In this document: positions 42,038 through 53,142 of the stretch, piece by piece
How positions within the stretch are numbered: position 1 is the stretch's first letter
Layout of the letters: every line of letters begins with the position of its first letter
From: Bacillus kexueae
GTDB taxonomy: Bacteria; Bacillota; Bacilli; Bacillales; Aeribacillaceae
Length of the DNA: 64,000 nucleotides
Direction of reading: 5' to 3'
Assembly: GCF_022809095.1 (NCBI RefSeq)
Contig: NZ_JALAZE010000002.1
Span: 434,001-498,000 of the forward strand
Notes under the pieces: model-generated
Seen by the model: only the letters and a program-made list of their open reading frames with translations
What the model was told of the DNA's origin: nothing
Databases searched by the model: none
Position numbers and translations under genes: made by a program

Positions 42038-43687
42038 TTAAGCATCTTGTTGCTTCATTTGATAGCCATAATTCACAATAGAAGACAAGTTCTCCATTTT
42101 AATTTTGATTTCTCCATCAGAACGTGACGTAGCGATGATGTCTCGAATGTGTTCTTCAATATTTCCAATATCCAAATTTGTTAAAATATGATCAAGTTCA
42201 CCCACTACACGCTCAAATAGCTGAATCTTCTCGATTAGAAGCTTTAAAATGTGTTCTTCAACAGTATTTTTTGTAGCCAAATTGTAGATGAAAACATCTT
42301 TTTCTTGCCCTAGTCGATGAATCCGTCCGATTCGTTGTTCAAGTCTCATCGGATTCCACGGTAGGTCATAATTAATGATGTGATGACAAAATTGTAGGTT
42401 AATTCCTTCCCCACCAGCTTCCGTTGCGATGAGGACTTGAGCATGCTGCTCAAACAGTTGCTTCATCCAATCTTTTTTTCCTCTTTTAAATCCACCACGA
42501 AATGGAACAGATGTAATGCCATGTTGCTTTAAAAACCATTGCAAATATAGTTGAGTTGCACGATATTCAGTAAAAATGATGACTTTATCTTGTATATGAT
42601 TAATCAACTCGAGTGCTTTTTCCGCTTTTGTATTGCGGTCGACCTCATTAATTAAGTCGATGATCGGCTTTAACATATGGCTAGGTGTTTCTTCCTTTTC
42701 AAGCATTTTTTTAATCGACATGTAAACAGCTTCCCTGCTGGAACAGGCTTCACGTTGTAATGTCATGATGGCGAAGGCGTTTTGAAACAAGGAATTCGAT
42801 TTAAGATTTGTTAAAGCATCATATAAGGCTTGTTCTTTGGGGGAAAACTCAATCACAATACTCTCGACATGCCGTTTTGTCCATTCTAATCCGGTATCCG
42901 TTCTCCGGTTTCGAATCATTACCTTATTAATTAATTCTTTTAAGTATTCATCTTGCTCTACGACACGACCTTTTGCAGAAAACACTTCTGAAAAATATTG
43001 CTCACTACCTAAATGTCCAGGTTTTAGAAGGGAAACTAGATTAAAAATTTCTTCAACACGGTTTTGGATAGGGGTTGCAGTTAGTAAAAGGCAGAACTTC
43101 TTTTTAATCGACTGGGCAAATTCATAGTTTTTCGTTTTTCTATTTTTTAATTTATGTGCTTCATCAATGATAACCATGTCATAATCCTGCTCTAAAATAA
43201 TTTCCCGATGTGGAGTCCGTTTTGCAGTGTCTATCGAAGAAACAACGACATCGCATTGTTCCCAAACATATTTCTTCTTTTGTTCTACAGCTGGAATATA
43301 AAACTTTTCATTCAATTCCTTCACCCACTGGGAAACGAGGGATGCTGGGACGAGGATAAGAACTTTTTTGACAAGTTGTCTGATCATGTATTCTTTTAAA
43401 ATAAGTCCGGCTTCTATTGTTTTTCCTAATCCAACTTCATCTGCTAAAATCGCCTTTCCGTTCATATGCTGAACGACTTGTTCTGCTACTTCCAATTGAT
43501 GGGGGAGAGGTGTAAAATGCTCAAGGTGTTTAGGAGCAACCAAGCCCTCAAAGTTAGGAATGGATAAATGCATTGTTGCCGCATTTGCAAGCTTGTAGAG
43601 TTCCAAGCTTGTCCATGGTCCATCTGAATTGAGTTTTTGAAGGAATTCGTTCTGCCAATCTTCATTCATTCGAATTTCAACATTCAT
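42038..43687 (-). CDS. yqhH: SNF2-family DEAH helicase YqhH
   Basis: 549 residues, superfamily 2. Motif I ADEVGLGKT (about residue 80), motif II DEAH, motif III LTATPIQN, and in the second RecA domain motif V ATEAGGEGINLQF and motif VI QRIGRIHRLGQ. These are bona fide Swi2/Snf2 marks (RapA/HepA-like). No accessory nuclease domain. A role in DNA or RNA polymerase remodelling is inferred. ATG has a downstream basic start; upstream RBS is modest (GGGCTG). Confidence 0.9.
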   Translation of the reverse strand: MNVEIRMNEDWQNEFLQKLNSDGPWTSLELYKLANAATMHLSIPNFEGLVAPKHLEHFTPLPHQLEVAEQVVQHMNGKAILADEVGLGKTIEAGLILKEYMIRQLVKKVLILVPASLVSQWVKELNEKFYIPAVEQKKKYVWEQCDVVVSSIDTAKRTPHREIILEQDYDMVIIDEAHKLKNRKTKNYEFAQSIKKKFCLLLTATPIQNRVEEIFNLVSLLKPGHLGSEQYFSEVFSAKGRVVEQDEYLKELINKVMIRNRRTDTGLEWTKRHVESIVIEFSPKEQALYDALTNLKSNSLFQNAFAIMTLQREACSSREAVYMSIKKMLEKEETPSHMLKPIIDLINEVDRNTKAEKALELINHIQDKVIIFTEYRATQLYLQWFLKQHGITSVPFRGGFKRGKKDWMKQLFEQHAQVLIATEAGGEGINLQFCHHIINYDLPWNPMRLEQRIGRIHRLGQEKDVFIYNLATKNTVEEHILKLLIEKIQLFERVVGELDHILTNLDIGNIEEHIRDIIATSRSDGEIKIKMENLSSIVNYGYQMKQQDA

Positions 43688-43786
43688 TTTTTGACAGCCC
43701 TTTCAAAATAAGTGTTATACAAAATATTGTTCTTAAATTATTAAAGTAGGGTTGAAATATACATAGAAAACTTATAAAATCTATAT

Positions 43787-43821
43787 AAAACACGAACATT
43801 ATATTTTGTAATCGTGTTTTT
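43787..43821. terminator. Orphan terminator-like hairpin
   Basis: AAAACACGA (43787-43795) pairs with TCGTGTTTT (43812-43820) across a 16-nt loop, followed by TTTTT. No gene ends here on either strand. It may end a short leader transcript or be fortuitous. Confidence 0.35.
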
Positions 43822-43986
43822 GTTAGTAAAAAAGTGCGTTGCTCATTCGGTTAGAACGTGGTAGGATGTAAATGAGTAAGAAATTTATTAAAATGCACAA
43901 CTTTCTGTGTTATTCTGATAATAGTTTTGTCGAATTTGTCTTTTTTTTCTATTCTTACCATTAAACAAAAAAATATGTGCGAATGA

Positions 43987-44160
43987 GAACAAGGGGAGAG
44001 ACTCTGTGATTGGAGCGCCGAAGGAGCAAACAAATGTGAATCTCTCAGGCAAAAAGACTCTTGTTTGACGCGACTCTGGAGAGAGTTTGTGCATAACAAA
44101 CCACCAAAGAGGAAAACCTTCACTTGAAGGCAAACTTTCAGGTACCAGGACAGAGATGGG
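43987..44160 (+). ncRNA. Tandem glycine riboswitch
   Basis: Two glycine aptamers in series: the first has GGGGAGAGACTCTG, GGAGCGCCGAAGGAGCAAAC and TCTCTCAGGCAAAAAGACTC; the second has CTCTGGAGAGAG, ACCACCAAAGAGGAAAACC and AAACTTTCAGGTACCAGGAC. They are joined by a short linker. Such switches turn on gcvT-gcvP when glycine is high. Confidence 0.95.
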
Positions 44161-44218
44161 AAACACACGTTTCTTTTGTTATAAAGGACCGTGTTACTTA
44201 TCTATGTCCTGGTTTTTT
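44145..44218 (+). terminator. Expression-platform terminator of the glycine riboswitch
   Basis: TGTCCTGG (44205-44212) followed by TTTTTT can pair with CCAGGACA (44145-44152), which lies at the 3' edge of the second aptamer. Glycine binding should tie up that strand and block the terminator. A local AGGAC/GTCCT alternative also exists. Confidence 0.75.
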
Positions 44219-44257
44219 CTTTCTTCCAAACGAACATTTTAGCTAGGAGGATGAGTA

Positions 44258-45361
44258 ATGACCGAATTGAAACGCACACCGTTATTTGAAATTTATGAAA
44301 AGTATGGAGCTAAGACGATTGACTTTGGTGGATGGGAGCTTCCGGTTCAGTTTTCTTCCATTAAAGAAGAGCATGAAGCAGTTCGTATGAAAGCAGGTCT
44401 ATTTGATGTTTCCCATATGGGGGAGATTGTTGTAAAAGGTTCAGATAGTTTGGCCTATCTTCAAAAAATCGTGACAAATGATGTGTCAAAACTATCTGTC
44501 GGTGGTGCACAATATACAGCTATGTGTTATGAAAATGGTGGCACTGTTGATGATTTACTTGTATACATGCGAGATACAAACGATTATTTGTTAGTTGTTA
44601 ACGCGTCTAACATTGAAAAAGATTATGATTGGATGATTTCGCATCAAGAGGGAGATGTGTCTATTGAGAATATATCATCGGATATGGCTCAGCTTGCTTT
44701 ACAAGGACCGTTAGCACAAAAGGTTCTGCAAAAATTAGTGGACATTGATCTTTCTGAAATCAAGTTTTTCAAATTTAAAGATAAAGTAGCGATTGGAAAT
44801 GTTCCTGCACTCGTATCTCGTACCGGTTATACAGGGGAAGATGGATTTGAAATCTATTGTCAAAAAGATGATGCCATTCAGTTGTGGGAAATGATATTAG
44901 AAGAAGGGAAAGAGGAGGGGATACTCCCTTGTGGTTTAGGAGCACGTGATACCCTTCGTTTTGAAGCGAACCTTGCTCTTTATGGGCAGGAGCTTTCGAA
45001 AGATATTACGCCTATTGAAGCTGGGATAGGCTTTGCGGTTAAAGTGGATAAAGAAGTAGCCTTTATTGGGCAAGAAGTTTTAAAGGAACAAAAAGAAAAT
45101 GGACCTTCCCGTAAACTAGTTGGCATCGAAATGATTGATAAAGGTATTCCGCGACATGGTTACCCTGTATTTGTAGGTGAAGAAGAGATAGGTGTCATCA
45201 CAACCGGAACACAGTCTCCAACGTTGAAGAAAAATGTAGGTTTAGCTTTAGTGAAAGTAGACTTTGCGAACTTAGATCAAGAATTAACAGTCCAAATTCG
45301 CAAAAAACGTTTAAAAGCAAAAGTCGTTCCTACTCCGTTTTATAAGCGTCCAAGAAACTAA
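44258..45361 (+). CDS. gcvT: Glycine cleavage system T protein (aminomethyltransferase)
   Basis: 367 residues. Transfers the methylene group from aminomethyl-lipoyl H protein to tetrahydrofolate, releasing ammonia. [43 protein letters not shown] and the C-terminal barrel ([20 protein letters not shown]) are typical. TAGGAGG precedes the ATG. First gene behind the glycine riboswitch. Confidence 0.97.
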   Translation: MTELKRTPLFEIYEKYGAKTIDFGGWELPVQFSSIKEEHEAVRMKAGLFDVSHMGEIVVKGSDSLAYLQKIVTNDVSKLSVGGAQYTAMCYENGGTVDDLLVYMRDTNDYLLVVNASNIEKDYDWMISHQEGDVSIENISSDMAQLALQGPLAQKVLQKLVDIDLSEIKFFKFKDKVAIGNVPALVSRTGYTGEDGFEIYCQKDDAIQLWEMILEEGKEEGILPCGLGARDTLRFEANLALYGQELSKDITPIEAGIGFAVKVDKEVAFIGQEVLKEQKENGPSRKLVGIEMIDKGIPRHGYPVFVGEEEIGVITTGTQSPTLKKNVGLALVKVDFANLDQELTVQIRKKRLKAKVVPTPFYKRPRN

Positions 45362-45380
45362 CGAATTGAGGTGCTTTTAC

Positions 45381-46727
45381 ATGAAACATCGATACTTACC
45401 AATGACTGAAGATGATAAACAAGCGATGCTAGAAGCGATAGGCGTAAAGTCTGTTGACGACCTTTTTGAAGATATTCCTGAGAAAGTACGATTCAAGGGA
45501 GAATACAACATTAAAAAGGCAAAATCTGAAACAGAATTAATGAAGGAGTTATCCAAGTTAGCTGCTAAAAATAAAGATTTAAAAACAAATGCATCCTTTT
45601 TAGGAGCCGGTGTTTATGATCATTATATGCCGATTATTGTCGATCACGTCATTTCTCGTTCTGAGTTTTATACGGCATATACTCCATATCAGCCTGAAAT
45701 TTCACAAGGTGAACTTCAAGCTATTTTTGAGTACCAAACGATGATATGCGAACTAACGGGAATGGATATTGCTAACTCATCCATGTACGATGGTGGAACG
45801 GCTTTAGCAGAAGCAGCTATGTTAGCATGTGGTCAAACTAAGAAAAAGAAGATTATTGTATCTGAAGCGGTTCATCCTGAATCACGTGCGGTTCTAACCA
45901 CTTATGCAAAAGGGCAGTATATAGAAGTTATTGAAGCGCCTTTGAAAAATGGAGTAACCGATCAGGAAAAATTAAAAGAATTAATGACGGAAGATGTTGC
46001 GTGTGTAGTTGTTCAATATCCAAACTTTTTTGGGCAAATTGAGCCATTAAAAGAAATTGAACCTATTGCTCATACAGGTAAGAGTATGTTTATCGTTTCA
46101 TCCAATCCGTTAGCGCTAGGGGTGTTGACGCCTCCAGGAAAGCTCGGTGCCGATATTGTTGTAGGAGACGCACAGCCGTTTGGAATTCCAACTGCGTTTG
46201 GTGGTCCGCATTGTGGATATTTCGCTGTCACGAAAAAACTGATGCGAAAAGTTCCAGGTCGTTTAGTCGGACAAACTGTAGATGAAGATGGACGTCGAGG
46301 ATTTGTACTAACACTTCAAGCGCGTGAACAACATATTAGACGTGATAAAGCAACTTCTAATATTTGTTCAAACCAGGCTTTGAATGCGTTAGCTGCATCG
46401 GTTGCCATGACTGCCCTAGGAAAACAAGGGGTAAAAGAAATGGCGATGCAAAATATTCAAAAGGCTCATTATGCGAAAACGAAGCTAGCTGAAAAAGGAA
46501 TCGAAATCACATTTAGTGGTCCGTTCTTCAACGAGTTTGTTGTTCGATTAACAAAGCCTTACGATGTGGTGAATGAGGCTCTTTTACAAAAAGGGATTAT
46601 CGGCGGCTACCACTTAGGTCGTGATTACCCACAATTGGAAAATCATATGTTGATTGCTGTTACGGAATTACGCACAAAAGAAGAAATTGATACACTTGTA
46701 CAAGAATTGGGGGATCATCATGCATAA
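45381..46727 (+). CDS. gcvPA: Glycine decarboxylase subunit 1 (P protein, alpha)
   Basis: 448 residues. N-terminal half of the split P protein: [49 protein letters not shown] and [37 protein letters not shown]. Works with GcvPB in PLP-dependent glycine decarboxylation. TTGAGGTGC upstream sets ATG 45381; a TTG at 45366 overlaps that RBS. Confidence 0.96.
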   Translation: MKHRYLPMTEDDKQAMLEAIGVKSVDDLFEDIPEKVRFKGEYNIKKAKSETELMKELSKLAAKNKDLKTNASFLGAGVYDHYMPIIVDHVISRSEFYTAYTPYQPEISQGELQAIFEYQTMICELTGMDIANSSMYDGGTALAEAAMLACGQTKKKKIIVSEAVHPESRAVLTTYAKGQYIEVIEAPLKNGVTDQEKLKELMTEDVACVVVQYPNFFGQIEPLKEIEPIAHTGKSMFIVSSNPLALGVLTPPGKLGADIVVGDAQPFGIPTAFGGPHCGYFAVTKKLMRKVPGRLVGQTVDEDGRRGFVLTLQAREQHIRRDKATSNICSNQALNALAASVAMTALGKQGVKEMAMQNIQKAHYAKTKLAEKGIEITFSGPFFNEFVVRLTKPYDVVNEALLQKGIIGGYHLGRDYPQLENHMLIAVTELRTKEEIDTLVQELGDHHA

Positions 46728-48183
46728 ATCAGATCAACCGTTAATTTTTGAGCTTAGCAAACCTGGTCGTGTTGGATATAGTTTACCTGAATTAGATATA
46801 CCAGAAGTCTCAGTTGATGAGCTTATTCCTTCTGAATATATACGTACAGAGGAGCCGGAATTGCCAGAAGTATCAGAACTAGATATTATGCGCCACTATA
46901 CAGCTCTTTCCAAGCGTAATCATGGTGTTGATTCCGGCTTTTATCCTTTAGGTTCTTGTACGATGAAATATAACCCTAAGATTAATGAAAACGTAGCTCG
47001 CCTTGCAGGGTTTGCTCACATTCATCCCCTACAATCAGAAGAAACCGTTCAAGGTGCTATGGAATTAATGTATGACTTACAAGAACATTTAAAAGAAATT
47101 ACAGGAATGGATGAAGTAACATTACAGCCCGCAGCAGGAGCTCATGGAGAGTGGACAGGATTGATGATGATTCGTGCCTACCATGAAGCCAATGGCGACA
47201 CGAATCGAACAAAAGTGATCGTGCCAGACTCCGCTCACGGAACAAATCCAGCATCAGCTACCGTAGCTGGATTTGAAACAATTACTGTTAAATCAGACGA
47301 GAATGGGCTCGTTGATCTCGAAGATTTAAAAAGAGTGGTTGGGAAAGATACAGCAGCTCTTATGTTAACGAATCCGAATACGCTAGGACTTTTTGAAGAA
47401 TATATTTTAGAGATGGCTCAAATCGTACATGAAGCTGGTGGTAAACTGTATTATGATGGGGCCAATTTAAACGCAGTTTTAAGTAAGGCAAGACCAGGTG
47501 ATATGGGCTTTGATGTCGTCCACTTAAACTTGCACAAAACGTTTACAGGTCCTCATGGAGGAGGTGGACCAGGATCAGGTCCGGTTGGAGTGAAAGAAGA
47601 CTTAATTCCATACTTGCCGAAGCCAGTCCTTGTAAAGCGTGATAATCGTTATATGTTTGATTACGATAGACCACAGTCAATTGGCCGTGTAAAACCGTTC
47701 TATGGAAACTTTGGTATTAACGTACGTGCGTATACTTATATTCGTTCTATGGGACCAGATGGCTTGAAAGCAGTCACGGAATACGCTGTCTTAAATGCTA
47801 ATTATATGATGAGAAAATTGGCACCATATTTCGACTTACCGTATGATCGCCATTGTAAGCATGAATTTGTTTTATCCGGTAAGCGTCAGAAAAAATTAGG
47901 TGTCCGTACATTAGATATTGCTAAGCGCTTGTTGGACTTTGGCTATCATCCACCAACTATCTATTTCCCATTAAATGTGGAAGAGTGTATTATGATTGAA
48001 CCGACGGAGACCGAGTCAAAAGAAACGCTAGATGCATTTATTGATGCGATGATACAAATTGCAAAAGAAGCAGAAGAAACACCTGAAATTGTTCAAGAAG
48101 CACCGCATACGACCGTTATCAAACGGTTAGATGAGACACTTGCTGCAAGAAAACCAGTATTACGATATGAGAAAAATGCATAA
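46720..48183 (+). CDS. gcvPB: Glycine decarboxylase subunit 2 (P protein, beta)
   Basis: 487 residues. Carries the PLP-binding Lys in [39 protein letters not shown] and [15 protein letters not shown] contact the cofactor. ATG 46720 overlaps gcvPA by 8 bp, so the two subunits are coupled. The H protein gene is not in this window. Confidence 0.96.
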   Translation: MHKSDQPLIFELSKPGRVGYSLPELDIPEVSVDELIPSEYIRTEEPELPEVSELDIMRHYTALSKRNHGVDSGFYPLGSCTMKYNPKINENVARLAGFAHIHPLQSEETVQGAMELMYDLQEHLKEITGMDEVTLQPAAGAHGEWTGLMMIRAYHEANGDTNRTKVIVPDSAHGTNPASATVAGFETITVKSDENGLVDLEDLKRVVGKDTAALMLTNPNTLGLFEEYILEMAQIVHEAGGKLYYDGANLNAVLSKARPGDMGFDVVHLNLHKTFTGPHGGGGPGSGPVGVKEDLIPYLPKPVLVKRDNRYMFDYDRPQSIGRVKPFYGNFGINVRAYTYIRSMGPDGLKAVTEYAVLNANYMMRKLAPYFDLPYDRHCKHEFVLSGKRQKKLGVRTLDIAKRLLDFGYHPPTIYFPLNVEECIMIEPTETESKETLDAFIDAMIQIAKEAEETPEIVQEAPHTTVIKRLDETLAARKPVLRYEKNA

Positions 48184-48188
48184 TAACA

Positions 48189-48217
48189 AAAGGACCAGCT
48201 ATATGGCTGGTCCTTTC
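48189..48217. terminator. Terminator between gcvPB and the rhodanese gene
   Basis: AAAGGACCAGC-tatatg-GCTGGTCCTTT. Only short T-runs on each strand, so strength is moderate in both directions. Confidence 0.65.
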
Positions 48218-48234
48218 CTGTAACTATCAATAGA

Positions 48235-48609
48235 CTACTTTCCTTTTTTAATCTTACCTGTCCATTTTTTGAATCCGCCTTGAAGGTTGTAAAGCTCTTT
48301 ATATCCTTTTCGTTTTAGCATTTGGGCAGCTCGTCCACTTCGAACGGTATTTTGGCAATATAAATAAACTGGTTTATCTGGTCGAATTTCTTGATAGCGT
48401 TGACGAAGCTGTGATAAAGGAATGTTTCGAGCTCCTAAAATATGTCCTCCTTCATACTCATTTGGCTCGCGTACGTCAATAAGTTGAGCTTTTCGATAGC
48501 CTGCTTTAAATTCTTCTTCCGTTAGCGTTTTCATAATGTTTCGTTGATAGATGTAAGAAATAATTGAATAGACAATGATTGCCCCTAGAATAATTAAAAT
48601 CCATTCCAT
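48235..48609 (-). CDS. yqhL: Membrane-anchored rhodanese-like protein
   Basis: 124 residues. An N-terminal membrane segment (IILGAIIVYSIISYIY) precedes a single rhodanese domain: LIDVREPNEYEGGHILGARNIPLSQL, with active-site Cys in YLYCQNTVRSGRAA. A sulfurtransferase or persulfide carrier at the membrane. Same position as yqhL in B. subtilis, beside the lipoate genes. Confidence 0.9.
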   Translation of the reverse strand: MEWILIILGAIIVYSIISYIYQRNIMKTLTEEEFKAGYRKAQLIDVREPNEYEGGHILGARNIPLSQLRQRYQEIRPDKPVYLYCQNTVRSGRAAQMLKRKGYKELYNLQGGFKKWTGKIKKGK

Positions 48610-48868
48610 GATGTAACCACTCCTTTATGTTAATAAAAATGTCTTTGTGACAATATTATATACATTGTTGACTTGGATGGAATCAACAGCTTAGGCTCCA
48701 TGAATAAGGAAACTTCGATGAATTCATTGATTCCAATTGAATTTGACAAATTCTATTATAATCATGAATGAAGAAATTGTCATTCTTTTTACGGGGAGAA
48801 TTATTTTGCAATTATGCTCTGTTTTGATAGACTATATACGAGATTAAGCAAATTAAAGAGGGAATGTT

Positions 48869-49708
48869 ATGGAAAAAAAAGAAATTTGGAATTATATTGA
48901 TTCGGGGTTCTGTTCCCCAGCGTATAATATGGCGCTTGATGAAGCGTTACTAGAATGGCATAGCGAAGGAAAAATTGCTCCTACTGTCCGTTTTTATGGT
49001 TGGGCTCCAGCTACTTTGTCAATCGGATACTTTCAAAAGGTTGAAAAGGAAATTGATTTGGAAGCGGTTAAAAATGCTGGATTAGGGTTCGTGCGCCGCC
49101 CAACTGGCGGAAGAGGTGTCCTCCATGATAAAGAATTGACATATAGTGTCATTGTTTCAGAAGATCACCCAGACATGCCTAGCACCGTTACAGAAGCGTA
49201 TCGTGTTATCTCAGAAGGGATTTTAGAAGGATTTCGTTTATTAGGATTAGATGCCTACTTTGCCATCCCTAAAACAGAAGAAGAAAAACAAGGTTTGAAA
49301 AACCCTCGTTCTTCTGTCTGTTTTGATGCGCCATCTTGGTATGAACTGGTCGTAGAAGGCAGAAAAGTAGCAGGGAGTGCACAAACTCGTCAAAAAGGAG
49401 TCATTTTACAGCACGGTTCGATCCTATTAGATTTGGATGAAGACTTGTTATTCAGTTTGTTTAAATACCCGAATGAACGAGTCAAAGAAAGGCTGCAGAG
49501 TAATTTTAAAAATAAAGCAGTAGCGATTAATGAAATTTCTCCTAAACGTGTAACAATGGAAGAAGCGTGGGAAGCGTTTCGACAAGGGTTTGAAAAAGGT
49601 TTAAATATAACATTGAATCCTTATACGTTAACGCCTGAACAAAACGAATATGTTGAACAACTTGCGAAAGAAAAATACAGTTCAGATGAATGGAATTTTA
49701 GACGTTAA
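48869..49708 (+). CDS. lipM: Octanoyl-[carrier protein]:protein N-octanoyltransferase LipM
   Basis: 279 residues. Transfers octanoate from ACP to the H protein at the start of lipoate synthesis. [19 protein letters not shown] is the lipoate-ligase fold's substrate loop, with the catalytic Cys in [13 protein letters not shown] (about 150) and Lys in [11 protein letters not shown]. Its nearness to gcv genes fits, since GcvH carries the lipoyl group. AGAGGGAATG is the RBS. Confidence 0.94.
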   Translation: MEKKEIWNYIDSGFCSPAYNMALDEALLEWHSEGKIAPTVRFYGWAPATLSIGYFQKVEKEIDLEAVKNAGLGFVRRPTGGRGVLHDKELTYSVIVSEDHPDMPSTVTEAYRVISEGILEGFRLLGLDAYFAIPKTEEEKQGLKNPRSSVCFDAPSWYELVVEGRKVAGSAQTRQKGVILQHGSILLDLDEDLLFSLFKYPNERVKERLQSNFKNKAVAINEISPKRVTMEEAWEAFRQGFEKGLNITLNPYTLTPEQNEYVEQLAKEKYSSDEWNFRR

Positions 49709-49713
49709 ATGAG

Positions 49714-49752
49714 AGTGTTAGAAAGTTTTATTTACTTTCTAACACTTTTTTT
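49714..49752 (+). terminator. lipM terminator
   Basis: AGTGTTAGAAAG pairs with CTTTCTAACACT (49735-49746), followed by TTTTTT. R6 follows. Confidence 0.85.
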
Positions 49753-49755
49753 ATT

Positions 49756-50044
49756 GTTACAGAAAGTTTACGTTCAATAAAGTGTTAAAGTATTCTCTTT
49801 ACAGTTTTTGGGTGTCTAGCTCCAAGCGCTATCAGCTCGGGTCGCTTCGGCCCTGCTGTGGCGACGGAAGCCTCCTCGCAGGTCCTCCTATGCCCTTCGT
49901 CTAAGGACTTGCGCTTTTTCTGTGAAAATAAACATTACCTATGAGCTGAATGATTGATCATGATAGGTAGATGGTAGAAAGGAAAACCCGGGGAGAATAA
50001 ATTTTCATGTCCGGGGTGTGAGTGTAAAATCATGTATGTTTCTT
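49756..50044 (+). repeat. Terminator-linked repeat, copy R6 (long form)
   Basis: Lead, short T-tract, core and 3' module. The core's second arm shows small substitutions (CTCCTATGCCCTTCGTC). Ends CATGTATGTTTCTT. Confidence 0.85.
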
Positions 50045-50244
50045 TATTTAGGCTGTAATATTACCATCGTCTATCTGGTAAAACGGTATCATTTTCTGCC
50101 AGTAAATAAATAAAAAACATTGAAATGGAAAGGTTCTACTATTTTCCTAAAATCGCAAGTGGTGAAATTGTTGAAAATAATCGATTTATACCGTTTACCC
50201 TCTTTTTTCCTCTAGTTTCCTTCGTTTTTTAGTAAGTTATTCAT

Positions 50245-50318
50245 TTGACTTTTTCAGAAAAGTTGACCTAAAATACAATATATACTAAGAACATTTGTTC
50301 TATAACACTATATATTGA
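50245..50318 (+). promoter_or_regulatory. nrdJ promoter with tandem NrdR boxes
   Basis: Box 1, ATACAATATATACT (50273-50286), and box 2, ACACTATATATTGA (50305-50318), match the NrdR palindrome ACACwATATATwGTGT and are exactly 32 bp apart, the known tandem spacing. A candidate promoter is TTGACT (50245-50250), 18 bp, TAAAAT (50269-50274). Predicts repression by NrdR when dATP is high. Confidence 0.7.
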
Positions 50319-50375
50319 TTTAAGAGCGTAATTATGATACCTTATATCAAGATGTTTATTTAAGGAGTTGTCGAT

Positions 50376-52940
50376 ATGTCAGTTGAGCTAAACGAGCAAA
50401 AGAAACTAGATGTAGCAAGATTAAATGAAGATATTCGCTTATTTCCTCAAGTTCATCCGATTACAGAAGATATGAAGATGACGCACAAAGGTGTTTCTCG
50501 CCTTGTTATGCTGGATCGCTATGCATTTAAAGATACAGAAAAGATTACTCTATCAATTGGTGATTTCGTCGTCTTAACAATTAAAGAAGATCCGAAGTTT
50601 CCTGCAAGAGGGTTAGGGTATATCGTCGACATAGATTGGGAAAATAAAACAGCTTCTGTTCAAGTCGAAGAAGAGTTTAGGCATACATTAAATGACGAAC
50701 GTGAAATGGAAACAGGGATTATCGTTCGTTCCTTAGATGTGATTGAAAAACCATTAGAAATCTATTACGAGCAAATCGCAAAACGAAATGCGACAGGTTT
50801 AGCTTCTGTTGAAGTAACAGAAGAGAAGAAGAACGAATGGTTTACTAAATTTTATGAAGAACTTATGCAGTTGAATTTTATTCCAGCTGGTCGAGTGTTA
50901 TATGGAGCTGGAGCAGGAACAGATGTTACATATTTTAACTGCTATGTGATGCCATTTGTGAAAGACTCCCGTGAAGGAATCTCTGAGCATCGAAAGCAAG
51001 TGATGGAAATTATGAGCCGAGGAGGTGGAGTCGGCACGAATGGGTCAACACTTCGCCCGCGTAATACATTAGCAAAAGGTGTCAATGGAAAGTCCTCTGG
51101 TTCGGTTTCATGGCTTGATGATATTGCGAAGCTTACCCACTTAGTTGAACAAGGTGGTTCTCGTAGAGGGGCTCAAATGATTATGCTTGCAGATTGGCAT
51201 CCTGACATCATCGAATTCATCATCTCGAAAATGCAAAACCCTCGTATATTACGCTATTTAATTGAAAACACACAAGATGAAGGAATTAAAAAAGCAGCTG
51301 AAGATAAGCTGAAATTCACACCACTTTCAGAGAAAGAACGTGATATGTACCAAGGAATTGTCAATTTTAAAAATGTTCCTGGTATGGGCGGATTCACAAA
51401 ACAAACAGTTCAAGAGGCAGAATTAAAGCTTCGAATCGGTGGAACATATTCCGTTCATAATCCTGAATTTTTAACAGGGGCAAATATTTCAGTCTGCCTA
51501 ACGAAAGAGTTTATGGAAGCAGTTGAAAATGATAAAGAATATGAGCTTCGCTTTCCGGATATCGAAAGTTATGATGAGTCTTTCATGAAAGACTATAACG
51601 AGAAATGGCACGAAGTAGGAGATGTTCGGGAATGGGAAAAGCTTGGCTACAAAGTTCGCACGTACCGAAAAATTCAGGCACGTGAATTATGGAATTTAAT
51701 TAATATATGTGCCACATATTCGGCTGAGCCAGGAATTTTCTTTATCGATAATGCTAATGACATGACGAATGCAAAGGCCTATGGACAAAAAGTTGTGGCG
51801 ACGAACCCATGTGGAGAGCAACCACTTGCACCGTACTCTGTATGTAATTTAGCTGCAGTTAACTTAGGGCAAATGGCGAAAAAAGATGAGAAAACAGTCG
51901 ACTTTGATAAATTAAGAAAGACCGTAGAAGTAGGTGTACGAATGCAAGATAATGTCATTGACTCTACACCTTATTTCTTAGAAGAAAACAAAAAACAAGC
52001 GTTAGGAGAACGACGTGTTGGTTTAGGTGTAATGGGCTTACACGACTTACTAATTTATTGTGAGACAGAATACGGTTCAAAAGAAGGAAACGAACTCATT
52101 GACAAAGTATTTGAGACCATTGCTACAACTGCCTATCGTACATCGATTGATTTAGCGAAAGAAAAAGGGAGCTTTCCATTCTTACAAGGAAGTACGGAGG
52201 AAGAAACGAAGAAATTACGACAAGCATTTATTGAAACGGGCTATATGAAAAAAATGCCTGAGGATATTCGTGAAGGAATATTAAAATACGGAATTCGCAA
52301 CTCGCATTTATTAACTGTAGCCCCTACTGGTAGTACAGGAACGATGGTTGGTGTATCAACAGGGTTGGAGCCGTACTTCTCATTCTCGTATTTCAGAAGT
52401 GGTCGACTTGGAAAGTTCATTGAAGTTAAAGCAGATATCGTCCAAGAATACTTAAATGAACATCCAGAGGCAAATTCAGATAAACTTCCTCATTGGTTTA
52501 TTTCAGCAATGGAGCTTGCTCCAGAAGCTCATGCAGATGTTCAATGTGTCATTCAACGCTGGATTGATAGTTCTATTAGTAAAACGGTTAATGCACCGAA
52601 AGGATATACAGTAGAACAAGTGAAAAAAGTATATGAACGCTTGTACAAAGGTGGTGCGAAGGGCGGAACCGTTTATGTCGATGGAAGCCGTGACACGCAA
52701 GTATTAAGTTTAAAAGCAGAAGAAAACACGTTTGAAGAATCTTATGAAGAAACCGTAGCAAAAGAAAACGAAGGAAAAGTTGTATTAATGAACACCGTTC
52801 AAGATATTCGATCAACCGATGTAACATTCGGAAATGAAGTTGGAAATACATGTCCGGTATGCCGTGAAGGAACCGTTGAGGAAATCGGTGGTTGCAATAC
52901 TTGTACGAGCTGTGGTGCACAATTGAAGTGTGGTTTGTAA
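50376..52940 (+). CDS. nrdJ: Class II (adenosylcobalamin-dependent) ribonucleotide reductase
   Basis: 854 residues. Makes deoxyribonucleotides using coenzyme B12, without oxygen. Catalytic blocks: VGTNGSTLRPRN, NPCGEQPLAPYSVCNLAAVNLG with the radical-site Cys, and TVAPTGSTGTMVGVSTGLEPYFSF. C-terminal CPVC...CNTCTSCG...CGL is a zinc/redox tail. Not present in this location in B. subtilis, which uses class Ib. AAGGAGTTG is the RBS. It lies between lipM and mntR, which are neighbours in B. subtilis, and R6 precedes it. Confidence 0.96.
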   Translation: MSVELNEQKKLDVARLNEDIRLFPQVHPITEDMKMTHKGVSRLVMLDRYAFKDTEKITLSIGDFVVLTIKEDPKFPARGLGYIVDIDWENKTASVQVEEEFRHTLNDEREMETGIIVRSLDVIEKPLEIYYEQIAKRNATGLASVEVTEEKKNEWFTKFYEELMQLNFIPAGRVLYGAGAGTDVTYFNCYVMPFVKDSREGISEHRKQVMEIMSRGGGVGTNGSTLRPRNTLAKGVNGKSSGSVSWLDDIAKLTHLVEQGGSRRGAQMIMLADWHPDIIEFIISKMQNPRILRYLIENTQDEGIKKAAEDKLKFTPLSEKERDMYQGIVNFKNVPGMGGFTKQTVQEAELKLRIGGTYSVHNPEFLTGANISVCLTKEFMEAVENDKEYELRFPDIESYDESFMKDYNEKWHEVGDVREWEKLGYKVRTYRKIQARELWNLINICATYSAEPGIFFIDNANDMTNAKAYGQKVVATNPCGEQPLAPYSVCNLAAVNLGQMAKKDEKTVDFDKLRKTVEVGVRMQDNVIDSTPYFLEENKKQALGERRVGLGVMGLHDLLIYCETEYGSKEGNELIDKVFETIATTAYRTSIDLAKEKGSFPFLQGSTEEETKKLRQAFIETGYMKKMPEDIREGILKYGIRNSHLLTVAPTGSTGTMVGVSTGLEPYFSFSYFRSGRLGKFIEVKADIVQEYLNEHPEANSDKLPHWFISAMELAPEAHADVQCVIQRWIDSSISKTVNAPKGYTVEQVKKVYERLYKGGAKGGTVYVDGSRDTQVLSLKAEENTFEESYEETVAKENEGKVVLMNTVQDIRSTDVTFGNEVGNTCPVCREGTVEEIGGCNTCTSCGAQLKCGL

Positions 52941-52958
52941 TATTCAATCAACTAAATA

Positions 52959-52998
52959 GGCAGATGAAGAGAGTGACGTTCTCTCTTTATCTGCTTTT
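52959..52998 (+). terminator. nrdJ terminator
   Basis: GGCAGATGAAGAGAG pairs with CTCTCTTTATCTGCT with small mismatches, followed by TTTT. Confidence 0.75.
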
Positions 52999-53142
52999 CA
53001 TTTATCTCCACTATCTAACATGATACAACTTGATGTAGGTTAATAGGTTCGTCTTCTGTACCTTGATATTTCAAGGAATGTGGTGTAAACTTGTAATGAT
53101 TTTGGAAAAGTACGTTTGATTGGAAAGTTTGGAGGAAATCAC

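Noticed and set aside
50045-50375. Cobalamin riboswitch before the B12-dependent reductase gene
   Set aside because: No B12-box-like conserved block was found; the region instead has paired NrdR boxes.
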